Below are positions 36,265 to 44,607 of a stretch of 64,000 nucleotides of DNA, piece by piece. Below the pieces are notes generated by a model, which saw only the letters and a program-made list of their open reading frames with translations, searched no databases and was not told where the DNA came from. Each line of letters opens with the position of its first letter. Within the stretch, counting starts at the first letter, position 1. The translations under genes were made by a program, and so were the position numbers. The stretch comes from an uncultured Porphyromonadaceae bacterium (GTDB taxonomy: Bacteria > Bacteroidota > Bacteroidia > Bacteroidales > Muribaculaceae), in NCBI GenBank assembly GCA_900545955.1, contig URAU01000012.1:1-64000 (forward strand), in the 5' to 3' direction.

Positions 36265-37185
36265 TTAAAAGTCCACCTCGTCGCGGGTGGGGATGGATTG
36301 CTGGGCTCCCATGCGGGTCACCGTGATGGATGCCGCCTTGTTGGCGAACTCGATTGCACGGCGCATGGGCATATCCTCTGAAAGAGCCACGCAGAGAGCG
36401 CCGCAGAAAGTGTCGCCGGCGGCGGTAGTGTCCACAGGCGCTACCTTGAACGAGGGGATAAGCTCGCAGTCGCCGTTCTCGCATATCAGTGCGCCTTTGC
36501 TTCCGAGGGTGAATATCACCGTGGGCACGCCCATGGCATGGATGGTGTTGATTGCACGCAGCTCCGATTCGCTGTCGGTGATTTCGACGCCTGAAATCAG
36601 CTCTGCCTCGGTCTTGTTGGGAATGATGATGTCCACATCGGCCAGAAGCGATGCAGGCAGCGGCTCGCGCGGCGCAGGGGCCGGATTGAGTATTACCTTC
36701 ACCCCGTGCTTTCTGGCTATGCGGGCGGCATGCGCCACAGTCTCTACAGGCGTTTCGAGCTGCATGATGATGAGCGAGGCCGACGCTATGGCTTCCTCGG
36801 CGGCGTCGATATCGGCGGGGAGAAGGTCGGCATTGGCCCCCGAGGCTACGGCGATGGAGTTTTCACCGGAGGCGTCGACGTTGATAAGGGCTACGCCGGA
36901 GGGACAGTTGGCCGACACACCTACATATGTGGTGTCGATTCCGACCTTGCGCAGGAGCTCAACGGTCTGGCGCCCGAAAATATCGTCGCCCACTTTCGCC
37001 ACGAAGGTCGTGTCGCCTCCGAGTTTTGCGGCGGCAACCGCCTGATTGGCACCCTTTCCTCCCTGATTCATCATGAAATTGCCGCCAAGCACGGTTTCGC
37101 CCGGCCGCGGCATACGATTTGTGCGGATCACCATGTCGGTATTGCTGCTGCCGACCACGACGATTCTCTTCGGTTTGGAGTTCAT
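36265..37185 (-). CDS. rbsK: Ribokinase
   Basis: This 306-residue PfkB-family kinase has the N-terminal VVVGSSNTDMVIRTNRMPRPGET, the substrate-binding NQGGKGANQAVAAAKLGG, and the catalytic anion-hole motif DTTAAGDTFCGAL with the base Asp. These are ribokinase rather than fructokinase features. It phosphorylates ribose to ribose 5-phosphate with ATP in the cytoplasm, feeding the pentose phosphate pathway. It is the first gene of the - strand utilisation operon, 40 bases before SusC, and its promoter carries a LacI-type operator. Its presence is the main reason to suggest ribose as the released sugar. Confidence 0.93.
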   Translation of the reverse strand: MNSKPKRIVVVGSSNTDMVIRTNRMPRPGETVLGGNFMMNQGGKGANQAVAAAKLGGDTTFVAKVGDDIFGRQTVELLRKVGIDTTYVGVSANCPSGVALINVDASGENSIAVASGANADLLPADIDAAEEAIASASLIIMQLETPVETVAHAARIARKHGVKVILNPAPAPREPLPASLLADVDIIIPNKTEAELISGVEITDSESELRAINTIHAMGVPTVIFTLGSKGALICENGDCELIPSFKVAPVDTTAAGDTFCGALCVALSEDMPMRRAIEFANKAASITVTRMGAQQSIPTRDEVDF

Positions 37186-37275
37186 GGTAATTTAAGGTAT
37201 ATATTGGTTGATGTTTTGATGTTCCAGTTCTGCGATGCCCTCTGTGGGGCGTGTGGGCGACATCTGAGCGCGAAT

Positions 37276-37298
37276 GCTCAAACGTTTGCGCAAATATA
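37276..37298 (-). promoter_or_regulatory. LacI-type operator beside the -7 element of the ribokinase operon
   Basis: GCTCAAACGTTTGCGC (37276-37291) contains the perfect palindrome CAAACGTTTG and closely resembles the 16-base operators of PurR/LacI-family repressors. It touches TATATTTG (37291-37298, minus strand), a plausible -7 element for ribokinase. An overlapping palindrome TTTGCGCAAA (37285-37294) adds to the dyad symmetry. The divergently encoded LacI-family protein is the obvious binder. Confidence 0.7.
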
Positions 37299-37355
37299 TG
37301 TAGAGTATTTGGCATCTCAAAATATTTTTCAATATTTTTTTACGAAAAATTTATT

Positions 37356-37363
37356 TATCTTTG
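37356..37363 (+). promoter_or_regulatory. -7 element of the LacI-family regulator gene
   Basis: TATCTTTG lies 118 bases before the start codon, with a T-rich stretch at the expected upstream position. The leader between them has no obvious reading frame. Confidence 0.5.
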
Positions 37364-37481
37364 CAAAAAGCTTAGGCTATACGGGGATTTATTGTCGCAC
37401 AACTGCGCAAAATACGACAAAATTTGCCGATCCCGCTACAAATTTCGAAGCTATTTAACCAAATTCCAGCCGTTTCCAGCA

Positions 37482-38531
37482 ATGAAAAAGAGCACATTGG
37501 CCGATGTAGCACGCCTCACCGGACTCTCCATCACTACCATATCGCGAGTTCTCAACGGCAAATCCGATGAATATCGCATCTCAAAGGCTTCGCAAGCCGT
37601 TGTATATAATGCGATTAAGGAGCTGAATTACCACCCCAATCATGTTGCGCAAAGTTTGCGCAGCTCTTCCACCCATACTATCGCGCTGCTGATTCCGCGT
37701 ATCGAAAACCCGTTTTTCGCCAACATCGCGAGCATCATAATCCAGGAGGCCAACAAATTCACTTATCCCGTGATGGTAATCGACACATGCGAGAATCCGC
37801 TCGACGAAGACCGCGCGCTCGATACGCTGATGGCCCGCAACGTCGACGGCATCATCATGGCCCCATGCTCCGACACACCCCAGCGCATTCTCCAGGTTGC
37901 CGAGCAGATTCCGGTGGTGCTGATCGACCGCTACTACGAGGAGCAGGGCGACTCCCAGCTCCCCTATGTGGCAACCGACAACTATGCGGGAGCCTTCGAG
38001 GCCACCAACCTGCTTATCGCCAACGGCCACCGCAATATCCTCTGCATCCAGGGCTCACCCTTCTCGATCACATCGCGCAAACGCGTGGAGGGCTACTGCG
38101 ACGCCATGACAAAAGCCGGTCTGCAGGAGAATATCAACGTGCGCGGCAACGACTTCTCCACCCAGAACGGCTATATCGAGACCAAGCTCGCCCTGATGAG
38201 CGGCAACCCCATCTCGGCTATCTTCGCGCTTTCCTCCACCATTCTGCTCGGCTCAATCAAGGCCGTGCAGGAGCAGAACCTTTCGGTGCCGCAGGATATG
38301 TCGATCGTCTCGTTCGACAACAACGTGTTTCTCGACTACCTCAACCCGCCCGTCACCCGCGTGTGTCAGCCAATCGACTATCTCGGCATCGTGGCCGTAA
38401 AGATGCTTATGGATTCGATTCTCGGCAAGGAAATCGCCCAGCCGGCCATCCTCCTGCAACCTACCATCACCTTCGGCAATTCCGTGACCGTACCGCCGAA
38501 TCCACCGGTGCAGCTTATCTCCCCAGCTTGA
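37482..38531 (+). CDS. LacI-family transcriptional regulator
   Basis: The 349-residue protein begins [31 protein letters not shown], the LacI helix-turn-helix with the hinge helix following (NHVAQSLRS). The periplasmic-binding-protein-like sensor domain follows ([44 protein letters not shown]). I start it at 37482, where the HTH begins; the frame extending to 37251 runs through promoter DNA. It faces the ribokinase-SusCD operon across a 296-base region with a LacI-type operator, so it probably controls that operon in response to ribose or a phosphorylated derivative (inferred). Confidence 0.92.
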   Translation: MKKSTLADVARLTGLSITTISRVLNGKSDEYRISKASQAVVYNAIKELNYHPNHVAQSLRSSSTHTIALLIPRIENPFFANIASIIIQEANKFTYPVMVIDTCENPLDEDRALDTLMARNVDGIIMAPCSDTPQRILQVAEQIPVVLIDRYYEEQGDSQLPYVATDNYAGAFEATNLLIANGHRNILCIQGSPFSITSRKRVEGYCDAMTKAGLQENINVRGNDFSTQNGYIETKLALMSGNPISAIFALSSTILLGSIKAVQEQNLSVPQDMSIVSFDNNVFLDYLNPPVTRVCQPIDYLGIVAVKMLMDSILGKEIAQPAILLQPTITFGNSVTVPPNPPVQLISPA

Positions 38532-38578
38532 ACCTCACCCTCCGGCAAAGCGTTTTTCATGAAAACTCTTTGTCGATT

Positions 38579-39265
38579 ATGTATCATCTTATTCTTCTGC
38601 GCCACGGCCAGAGCCAGTGGAATCTCGAAAACCGCTTCACGGGCTGGACAGATGTCGACCTTACCGAAAAAGGGCGCGACGAGGCCGCCGAGGCCGGACG
38701 GAAAATCGCCGCAGCCGGGCTCGAGCCGCGATATTGCTTCACTTCGTTTCAGAAACGGGCCATCCATACGCTGCAGATTGCGCTCGACGCAATGGACCGC
38801 GTATGGCTCCCCGTGGTGAAGGACTGGCACCTCAACGAGCGACATTACGGAGCACTCCAGGGCCTCAACAAGGCCGACACAGCTGCGAAATTCGGCGACG
38901 AGCAGGTGCACATCTGGCGTCGCAGCTACGATGTGGCGCCACCGGCGCTCACTCCCGACGACCCTCGGTTCCCGGGCAACGATCCGCGCTACGCGGCACT
39001 CACAGACGATGAACTCCCGCTCACAGAATCGCTGCAGACTACCATCGGACGCGTGCGCCCATGCTGGGAAGAACTTATCGCCCCAGCAATCCGGCTTTAC
39101 GGTTCGGTTCTTGTAGCCGCCCACGGCAACTCCCTGCGGGGACTGGTGATGATGCTCAAGAAACTCACACCCGACGAAATCCTAAACGAGGAGATTCCCA
39201 CCGGATCGCCGCGTGTGTTCACCCTCGACGAGCGGCTTCAGCCCGTCGACGACCGGTATCTATAG
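38579..39265 (+). CDS. gpmA: 2,3-bisphosphoglycerate-dependent phosphoglycerate mutase
   Basis: This 228-residue protein has the phosphohistidine motif [12 protein letters not shown] (His9), [20 protein letters not shown], the catalytic ERHYGALQG segment and the second histidine in [10 protein letters not shown], all standard for dPGM. It interconverts 3- and 2-phosphoglycerate in glycolysis. The start at 38579 gives the family N-terminus; the same frame stays open far upstream through the LacI gene, but that part is not coding for this protein. It follows the LacI gene by 47 bases and may be co-transcribed. Confidence 0.92.
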   Translation: MYHLILLRHGQSQWNLENRFTGWTDVDLTEKGRDEAAEAGRKIAAAGLEPRYCFTSFQKRAIHTLQIALDAMDRVWLPVVKDWHLNERHYGALQGLNKADTAAKFGDEQVHIWRRSYDVAPPALTPDDPRFPGNDPRYAALTDDELPLTESLQTTIGRVRPCWEELIAPAIRLYGSVLVAAHGNSLRGLVMMLKKLTPDEILNEEIPTGSPRVFTLDERLQPVDDRYL

Positions 39266-39289
39266 TTTTATGGGGTAAGTTTTAAGCTT

Positions 39290-39859
39290 TCAGCGTATAT
39301 CGAGCATCAGATGCGTCTGGAGCGACAGACTCCACTCCGGATGGGCGAGCGCGAAAGCTATGGCAGCCTGCGTGTTGCGCCGGGTAGCTTCTGCGTCAGC
39401 TTCATGGCAGGGCTGCACACGCAGTTCTCCGGCAATTGCCTGGAGCCGGTCGTAGCGGCTCATGTCGGTCGCGGTATCCATCACGACTTTCAACTCATTG
39501 ATACGCCCGAGCACCACCTCGGCCTCCTTGGGAGAGCAGGTGATCCAGTCGACTGAATCAGGCAGACGCCGAGACCCGTTGGTCTCCACCTGCACGTAAA
39601 AGCCCTCGGCGTGAAGAGCCTCCACAAGCGATGCCGTAAGCTGAAGCCCCGGCTCCCCACCGGTTACTACGGCGTGACGCGCAGGAAACGCCGCCATCTC
39701 ACCCACAATTTCCTTCTCGGTCATCTCGACGAAGGATTCGTGGCGCGTATCGCAGAAGGGGCAGCGCAGATTGCATCCCGACAGCCGCAGAAACACCGCC
39801 GGACGGCCCGTAAACCTCCCCTCCCCCTGCAGCGAATAAAAAATCTCGTTGACCTTCAT
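39290..39859 (-). CDS. queE: 7-carboxy-7-deazaguanine synthase
   Basis: The radical SAM protein starts MKVNEIFYSLQGEGRFTGRPAVFLRLSGCNLRCPFCDT, with the cluster-binding Cys motif CNLRCPFC and the TGGEP SAM-binding motif. The short length (about 190 residues) is normal for QueE. It makes 7-carboxy-7-deazaguanine from 6-carboxytetrahydropterin for queuosine tRNA modification. I choose the start at 39859 (MKVNEIF); an alternative begins six residues earlier at 39877. QueD, the preceding step, is encoded just upstream on the same strand; queC and queF are not in the window. Confidence 0.9.
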   Translation of the reverse strand: MKVNEIFYSLQGEGRFTGRPAVFLRLSGCNLRCPFCDTRHESFVEMTEKEIVGEMAAFPARHAVVTGGEPGLQLTASLVEALHAEGFYVQVETNGSRRLPDSVDWITCSPKEAEVVLGRINELKVVMDTATDMSRYDRLQAIAGELRVQPCHEADAEATRRNTQAAIAFALAHPEWSLSLQTHLMLDIR

Positions 39860-39942
39860 CTCGTCTCTGTTACCCATCCCATTATCAATTATTGCGAGAA
39901 CCTTCCCGCTTATCCTCTCAATATCTGGCCATCAGATTGTAG

Positions 39943-39962
39943 GGATGCACCGTGGTGCATCC
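39943..39962. repeat. Short palindrome, possibly dispersed repeat
   Basis: GGATGCACC-GT-GGTGCATCC is a perfect 9-base inverted repeat between queE and queD. The 13 bases TGTAGGGATGCAC around it (39938-39950) recur at 11800-11812 near the REP-like repeats. Confidence 0.5.
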
Positions 39963-39985
39963 GCCTCCCTTCTGATTTATCCGAC

Positions 39986-40339
39986 TCAGAATGGTGCCCC
40001 TTCCGCGCCGGGCGCTACATATGCCGCGATGTTGCCCTCACTTTCCTGCACCGTACATTTATAGCAACCAGGCGTCTGGTCCACCACCCAGCGGGCGATG
40101 TTCTCGGCCGTCGGGTTGAAAGGCAGAACGTCGTTGAGGCACGCGTGGTCGAGCCGGTCGGCTATAGCCCGCTTGATGTGCGTAAAATCGGCTACCATAC
40201 CGTTCCCGTCGAGCTCCTCAGCCCGGCAGAACACCGTAATAATCCAGTTGTGGCCATGCAGCGCCGTGCACTTGCTTTCATACGACAGCTCCAGCCTATG
40301 CGACGCCGAAATCTCCAGTCGCTTCCTCACGTAATACAT
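39986..40339 (-). CDS. queD: 6-carboxytetrahydropterin synthase
   Basis: The QueD/PTPS-family protein starts MYYVRKRLEISASHRLEL and has the zinc ligands in SASHRL and ALHGHNW and the substrate-binding VQESEGN near the C-terminus. Length is about 117 residues. It converts 7,8-dihydroneopterin triphosphate to 6-carboxytetrahydropterin, the second step of queuosine precursor synthesis. The start at 40339 is preferred because the longer frame to 40384 adds a Lys/Glu-rich stretch not typical of the family. It is followed by queE on the same strand, likely as an operon. Confidence 0.88.
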   Translation of the reverse strand: MYYVRKRLEISASHRLELSYESKCTALHGHNWIITVFCRAEELDGNGMVADFTHIKRAIADRLDHACLNDVLPFNPTAENIARWVVDQTPGCYKCTVQESEGNIAAYVAPGAEGAPF

Positions 40340-40393
40340 ATATTCCCTCTCTTTATCTATCTTTTTATATCTTTCTTTTTCCAATTATCTCCG

Positions 40394-40464
40394 CAAATTT
40401 ACAAAACTTTCCCCTATATTTCCCGCAAATTTTATTTTTAAGTAAAATATTCGTCGTATCTTTG
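40394..40464. promoter_or_regulatory. Divergent promoters of queD and the HTH gene
   Basis: TAAATTTG on the minus strand (40394-40401) fits queD. TATCTTTG on the plus strand (40457-40464) fits the HTH gene. The DNA between them is AT-rich with no reading frame. Confidence 0.55.
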
Positions 40465-40531
40465 CGCTATAAACATCATAGTTACGTCATCGACTTTCTT
40501 GACTATCATATCAACTATTGTAATTATCACA

Positions 40532-40798
40532 ATGAAACGCACGGCTAAATCACTGGAAGAAATGCTGGGGCCTATACCCGAAAGTCTGCAACAGGAAACC
40601 GAGCTTTCCTTTCAGATTTCAGACCGCATTTATGAACTGATGCAACAGCGCGGCTTGACAAAAAAACAATTTGCTGACGCTCTTGGCAAACGACCTTGTG
40701 AAGTAACCAAATGGCTTAGCGGCCAACATAACTTTACCATAGCAACACTCTCCATGTTGTCCACCTTCTTTGGGCAACCGGTTATCGCAGTAATTTAA
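40532..40798 (+). CDS. HTH (XRE/HigA-like) DNA-binding protein without toxin partner
   Basis: The protein of about 88 residues has a C-terminal helix-turn-helix (IYELMQQRGLTKKQFADALGKRPCEVTKWLSGQHNFTIATL) of the Xre/Cro type, as in HigA-like antitoxins of Bacteroidetes. I start it at 40532 (MKRTAKSLEEML), preceded by a good -7 element; an upstream TTG at 40499 is less likely. HigB-type toxins usually sit directly upstream of HigA in this phylum, but queD lies there on the other strand. It is therefore a solitary regulator or an orphan antitoxin. Confidence 0.75.
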   Translation: MKRTAKSLEEMLGPIPESLQQETELSFQISDRIYELMQQRGLTKKQFADALGKRPCEVTKWLSGQHNFTIATLSMLSTFFGQPVIAVI

Positions 40799-40847
40799 AA
40801 TTTAATGACTTTCCCATTTTAACGATAGCCCTTAACGTAATTTTTAC

Positions 40848-40855
40848 TATCTTTG
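40848..40855 (+). promoter_or_regulatory. -7 element upstream of the duplicated-domain membrane protein
   Basis: TATCTTTG lies 50 bases before the start codon at 40905. Another TATCTTTG at 40894-40901 is too close to the start to act as its promoter. Confidence 0.5.
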
Positions 40856-40904
40856 TTTTAAAATATCTTTCAAAGAACCAAGGACTTAAAAAATATCTTT
40901 GACC

Positions 40905-41612
40905 ATGAATAAATGGCTCATCTATGTGCTCGGAATTATCACCGGTATTGTATTGACATTTTCTTTCGCTTATTGCGTTAATCAACATAGAAAATCAGGG
41001 CTTAATGGCCTTGAATTGCTTGAGAATCCGGAAGAAAATATGGGATACTCAATGCTGAAAGTGTTTCAGGTTATCGACTCCGGATACGCTTTAGCGCTTG
41101 CCGACGGTCACTATGATTCCACGGTTCTCCTAATTCCAAACGAGAAACAACAATTTTATGACGATCAGGAAATCGTCCTTAAAAACAATCAATGCGCCCA
41201 ACGCGTGGGCACTTACAAGTATACGAATGAACTTGCGCGTGAAAAGACCGTACCTGCTGTCAAAATTATCGATGGAGTTGATGGCTCTAATCCAGCTAAA
41301 TCAGTCACGACAAAAAACGTTTCCGGGAAAACAATATTTGATAAGCCGGGCGACTGTGTGAGTCGAAAAAATTTTGAAGTCCAGAAAGTCCTGGATTCCG
41401 GCGATGCTATTGCTCTGGAAGTTATAGATAATTCGTCCGGATATGTCTTTACTTCTGATTTGGAAGTCCTTCTATTGGCTCATGACGGCTCTGATTTCTA
41501 CAACAACCAAATTGTCAGAGCCCCCAGGGGGAAATGCGCGCGCCAAATCGGCACTTACAAATATTCTTATGCTGGGACAACAAAAGTGATTCCGATAATT
41601 GACTTCAGATAA
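40905..41612 (+). CDS. Membrane-anchored protein with two copies of an unknown domain
   Basis: I do not recognise a family for this protein of about 235 residues. After one N-terminal membrane helix (WLIYVLGIITGIVLTFSFAYCV) come two similar units. The first has FQVIDSGYALALADG, FYDDQEIVLKNNQCAQRVGTYKY and VPAVKIID. The second has FEVQKVLDSGDAIALEV, FYNNQIVRAPRGKCARQIGTYKY and VIPIIDF. The shared IDSG...ALAL and QCAxQxGTYKY elements show an internal duplication. The domains probably lie in the periplasm, or in the cytoplasm if the helix is inverted. It sits between an orphan HTH gene and a NERD nuclease-like gene. Confidence 0.65.
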   Translation: MNKWLIYVLGIITGIVLTFSFAYCVNQHRKSGLNGLELLENPEENMGYSMLKVFQVIDSGYALALADGHYDSTVLLIPNEKQQFYDDQEIVLKNNQCAQRVGTYKYTNELAREKTVPAVKIIDGVDGSNPAKSVTTKNVSGKTIFDKPGDCVSRKNFEVQKVLDSGDAIALEVIDNSSGYVFTSDLEVLLLAHDGSDFYNNQIVRAPRGKCARQIGTYKYSYAGTTKVIPIIDFR

Positions 41613-41683
41613 GAGCTATATAAGCATGATTCAACCAAGCTTCGCTCTTTAGCCTTTTCTTTTTTCGCTCTTAACCAATCGTT

Positions 41684-42379
41684 ATGCGACTCGCTACCAT
41701 TCTACTACTGATTGGCCTGATATTGTGGATTGCATATCAGATTTATCTCAAGCGAAAAGAGCGAAAACTTATTGAGCAGGTCACGCCCATTACTCGCGGG
41801 GAGAAATCGGAACGTAAAGTAATCCTGAGTTTATTAAAAGAAGGAATAAATCCTAAAGCTATTTTCCATGACTTATATATTCAAAAACCGAATAGAGAGT
41901 ATACGCAGATAGATGTCGCAGTAGCTACAAAAGCAGGAATTATTGTACTTGAAGTAAAGGATTATAGCGGTTGGATTTTCGGCAATGAACATCAAAAATA
42001 TTGGACACAATTATTGGCATTTGGTAAGCAAAAACATCGCTTTTATAACCCAGTAATGCAGAATGCTGGTCACATCCAAGCCATCAGACAATGTTTGCCT
42101 AATAATCCCGATATCCCGATTTTCTCAGTCATTGTTTTCTTTGGAAATAGTGAGTTTAAGAATGTGACTTGCAACGCAGACAATACTTTTATTATATATC
42201 CTCATTCTATTAGACAAGTAGTTGCCGATATTTTGTTACAACCAGATGCGAATTATGGGAATAAATACGAGATAATGGAATTATTTACGACGGCAGTCCA
42301 AAACGGAGATAATTCTATGATTGTATCCTCTCAAATCAGCTCTGCCATTTATCATAATTTAAATAGACCTCATTCTTAG
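41684..42379 (+). CDS. Membrane-anchored NERD-domain protein
   Basis: This 231-residue protein has an N-terminal membrane helix (LATILLLIGLILWIAYQIYL) and a nuclease-related domain. The domain has GEKSERKVILSLL, QIDVAVATKAGIIVLEVKDYSGWIFG with the Asp and Glu-Val-Lys of a PD-(D/E)xK-like core, and FYNPVMQNAGHIQAI. NERD proteins are found in many bacteria, often with a membrane anchor; their substrates are poorly known. The gene is AT-rich compared with its neighbours, like the preceding unknown gene, so the pair may be a small acquired island. Confidence 0.82.
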   Translation: MRLATILLLIGLILWIAYQIYLKRKERKLIEQVTPITRGEKSERKVILSLLKEGINPKAIFHDLYIQKPNREYTQIDVAVATKAGIIVLEVKDYSGWIFGNEHQKYWTQLLAFGKQKHRFYNPVMQNAGHIQAIRQCLPNNPDIPIFSVIVFFGNSEFKNVTCNADNTFIIYPHSIRQVVADILLQPDANYGNKYEIMELFTTAVQNGDNSMIVSSQISSAIYHNLNRPHS

Positions 42380-42680
42380 CATTTCCATCAATCTATTAAG
42401 AGTGATTCGTTCGTGGAGTTTAGAATCAAAATTTTTTCGATTATGTGGAGTTTGGATCGATAACGCACATTGCATCAATCGTTTCGAATCTTCTTCAATT
42501 TATTCATTCGGCATATTCAGCCTACGCTAAAATTGACACTTATTGACACCGCCCAAAATCATCGAATATAACTTAGAAATATATGTCTCACTTGCTTTTC
42601 CCTTAAAACTGGGGCGAGGGGCGGATGGAAAAAAGCGGAGATTTATGTAACTTTGCAGAAATCAACCGTAATATTTTTCT
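42380..42680. other. AT-rich intergenic region with promoter of trmB
   Basis: About 300 bases without a supported gene. It holds two copies of TGGAGTTT about 30 bases apart (near 42415 and 42445) and, at 42648-42655, TAACTTTG, a good -7 element 25 bases before the trmB start. I see no RNA gene here. Confidence 0.55.
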
Positions 42681-43427
42681 ATGGGGAAAAACAAACTGAA
42701 AAAGTTCGCCGACATGGAGCAGATGAGCTGCGTGTTTCAGTATCCTTTCGGGGTGCTCCGCGAATCGGGGTTCCCGCTACGCGGCCGCTGGAACGAGGAG
42801 TATTTCCACAACAGCGGTCCTATCGTGCTCGAACTCGGCTGTGGCAAAGGTGAATACACCGTGGGGCTCGCCCGGCGGTATCCGGAAAAGAACTTCATCG
42901 GTATCGACATAAAGGGAGCACGAATGTGGACCGGCGCACGCGCCGCCACCGAGGAGGGGCTCGCCAACGCAGCATTCCTCCGCACCAGCATCGAGCTTCT
43001 CCCCCACTTTTTCGCCCCCGGCGAAGTAAGCGAAATCTGGATTACCTTCCCGGACCCGCAGATGAAGAAGGTGCGCAAGCGCCTGACCTCCACCACATTC
43101 CTCAACACATACCGGCAGGTGATGGCTCCCGGCGGCATGATAAGGCTGAAAACCGACTCACCGTTTCTTTTCACCTATACGCGCCTGATGGCGGAGCTCA
43201 ACGGCATCGTACCCGAGACGATTACCGACGACCTATACCACAGCGGCGCGGCCGACGATATACTCCAGATCCGCACTTTCTATGAACAACAATGGCTCGA
43301 CCGCGGTTTGACTATCAAATATATAGCCTTCCCTCTTCCGATGGATGGGGCGCTTGAGGAGCCTACGGACGAAATTCCCTTCGACACCTACCGCAGTTTC
43401 GCCCGCGGAACCCTCCAGGGCTTCTGA
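42681..43427 (+). CDS. trmB: tRNA (guanine-N7-)-methyltransferase
   Basis: This 248-residue Rossmann-fold methyltransferase has the SAM site [30 protein letters not shown], and the diagnostic [24 protein letters not shown] motif of TrmB. The TD pair comes as [11 protein letters not shown]. It methylates G46 in the variable loop of tRNAs using S-adenosylmethionine. The start at 42681 follows a consensus promoter. It is 30 bases upstream of the Mrp ATPase gene on the same strand. Confidence 0.93.
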   Translation: MGKNKLKKFADMEQMSCVFQYPFGVLRESGFPLRGRWNEEYFHNSGPIVLELGCGKGEYTVGLARRYPEKNFIGIDIKGARMWTGARAATEEGLANAAFLRTSIELLPHFFAPGEVSEIWITFPDPQMKKVRKRLTSTTFLNTYRQVMAPGGMIRLKTDSPFLFTYTRLMAELNGIVPETITDDLYHSGAADDILQIRTFYEQQWLDRGLTIKYIAFPLPMDGALEEPTDEIPFDTYRSFARGTLQGF

Positions 43428-43457
43428 TTCTCCTACAACCAACTATACTGACCGACT

Positions 43458-44564
43458 ATGCAACTATACCCCAAACTCATACTCGACGCGCTTAAAAACG
43501 TGCGTTATCCCGCCTCCGGCAAGAACATTGTCGACGCCGGAATGGTGGAGGACGACATCCGTATCGACGGCAACAAGGTGAGCTTCTCGCTCATCTTCGA
43601 GAAACCCACCGACCCCTTCATCAAATCGATTGTGCGCGCCGCCGAGACGGCCATCCAGACCTATATCTCGCCCGAAGTCGACATCAAGGGCAATATCGCG
43701 GTGAAAACCACCGCCGCGATGCCCCAGCCTGCCGAAAAACCTCTGAAACAGGTAAAAAACATTATCGGCGTAAGCTCCGGCAAGGGTGGCGTGGGCAAGT
43801 CGACCGTGGCCAGCAATCTGGCCGTGGCGCTCGCCCGCGAAGGCTATCGCGTCGGCCTGCTCGACGCCGATATTTTTGGGCCGTCCATCCCCAAGATGTT
43901 CGGCGTAGAGGATGAGGAACTTTACATCCATGAGGTCGACGGCCGCCAGCTCATAATCCCCATTGAGAAATACGGCGTGAAGATTCTCTCCATCGGCTTC
44001 CTCGTCGATAAGAACGCCCCGGTGCTCTGGCGCGGCTCGATGGCTTCCAACGCTCTCCGCCAGCTTATCTCTGACGCTGACTGGGGTGAGCTCGACTACT
44101 TCGTAATCGACATGCCTCCGGGCACGAGCGACATCCACCTCACCCTCGTGCAGCAGCTTGCAATTACCGGTGTGGTCATAGTCAGCACCCCCCAGCAGGT
44201 GGCGCTCGCCGATGCCCGCAAGGGAATTTCTATGTTCACCGGCGAGAAGGTGAACGTGCCTATTCTCGGCCTTGTCGAGAATATGGCCTGGTTCACACCC
44301 GAAAAACATCCCGACGAACGCTACTACATTTTCGGCCGCGAAGGCGGCGTGAAACTCGCTCAGGAACTGGGCGTGAAACTTCTTGCTCAAATCCCGCTGG
44401 TTGTCGACGTATGCGACGACGGCGACGCAGGTACTCCCATCGCACTGAAGGACTCGGTGATGGGCCATGAATTCCTCCATCTTGCCCACGAGGTGGTCGA
44501 CGCCGTGGATGAGCGCAACAATTCGCTACCACCTACCCAGAAGGTGGAAATAAAGACCAAATAG
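43458..44564 (+). CDS. Mrp/NBP35-type iron-sulfur cluster carrier ATPase
   Basis: This 368-residue protein has an N-terminal MIP18-like domain (about 1-85) and a P-loop domain with the deviant Walker A SSGKGGVGKST (107-116), LLDADIFGPSIPKMFG and DYFVIDMPPGTSD. Mrp/ApbC proteins carry [4Fe-4S] clusters to target apoproteins. The usual CxxC of this family after ENM is absent: the sequence reads VENMAWFTPEKHPDERYYIFG. This means cluster binding differs from the E. coli protein or needs another residue. It sits between trmB and aroQ. Confidence 0.9.
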   Translation: MQLYPKLILDALKNVRYPASGKNIVDAGMVEDDIRIDGNKVSFSLIFEKPTDPFIKSIVRAAETAIQTYISPEVDIKGNIAVKTTAAMPQPAEKPLKQVKNIIGVSSGKGGVGKSTVASNLAVALAREGYRVGLLDADIFGPSIPKMFGVEDEELYIHEVDGRQLIIPIEKYGVKILSIGFLVDKNAPVLWRGSMASNALRQLISDADWGELDYFVIDMPPGTSDIHLTLVQQLAITGVVIVSTPQQVALADARKGISMFTGEKVNVPILGLVENMAWFTPEKHPDERYYIFGREGGVKLAQELGVKLLAQIPLVVDVCDDGDAGTPIALKDSVMGHEFLHLAHEVVDAVDERNNSLPPTQKVEIKTK

Positions 44565-44571
44565 CCCGCAC

Positions 44572-44606
44572 TAAGTAACCGGTCGAAATTATTTTAATGT
44601 TACTTA
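44572..44606. repeat. Short terminal-repeat remnant upstream of aroQ
   Basis: TAAGTAAC (44572-44579) and GTTACTTA (44599-44606) bound a 35-base segment whose left half matches the left end of the larger element at 45043. It ends one base before the aroQ start codon. It looks like a minimal or deleted copy of the same element. Confidence 0.55.
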
Positions 44607-44607
44607 T

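Noticed and set aside
37787..38578. Long in-frame extension upstream of gpmA
   Set aside because: It overlaps the LacI gene in another frame and is Arg-rich shadow sequence; gpmA begins at 38579 with the family N-terminus.
40532..41612. Toxin-antitoxin pair around the HTH gene
   Set aside because: No HigB/RelE-like protein is adjacent; the neighbour is a membrane protein with duplicated domains.
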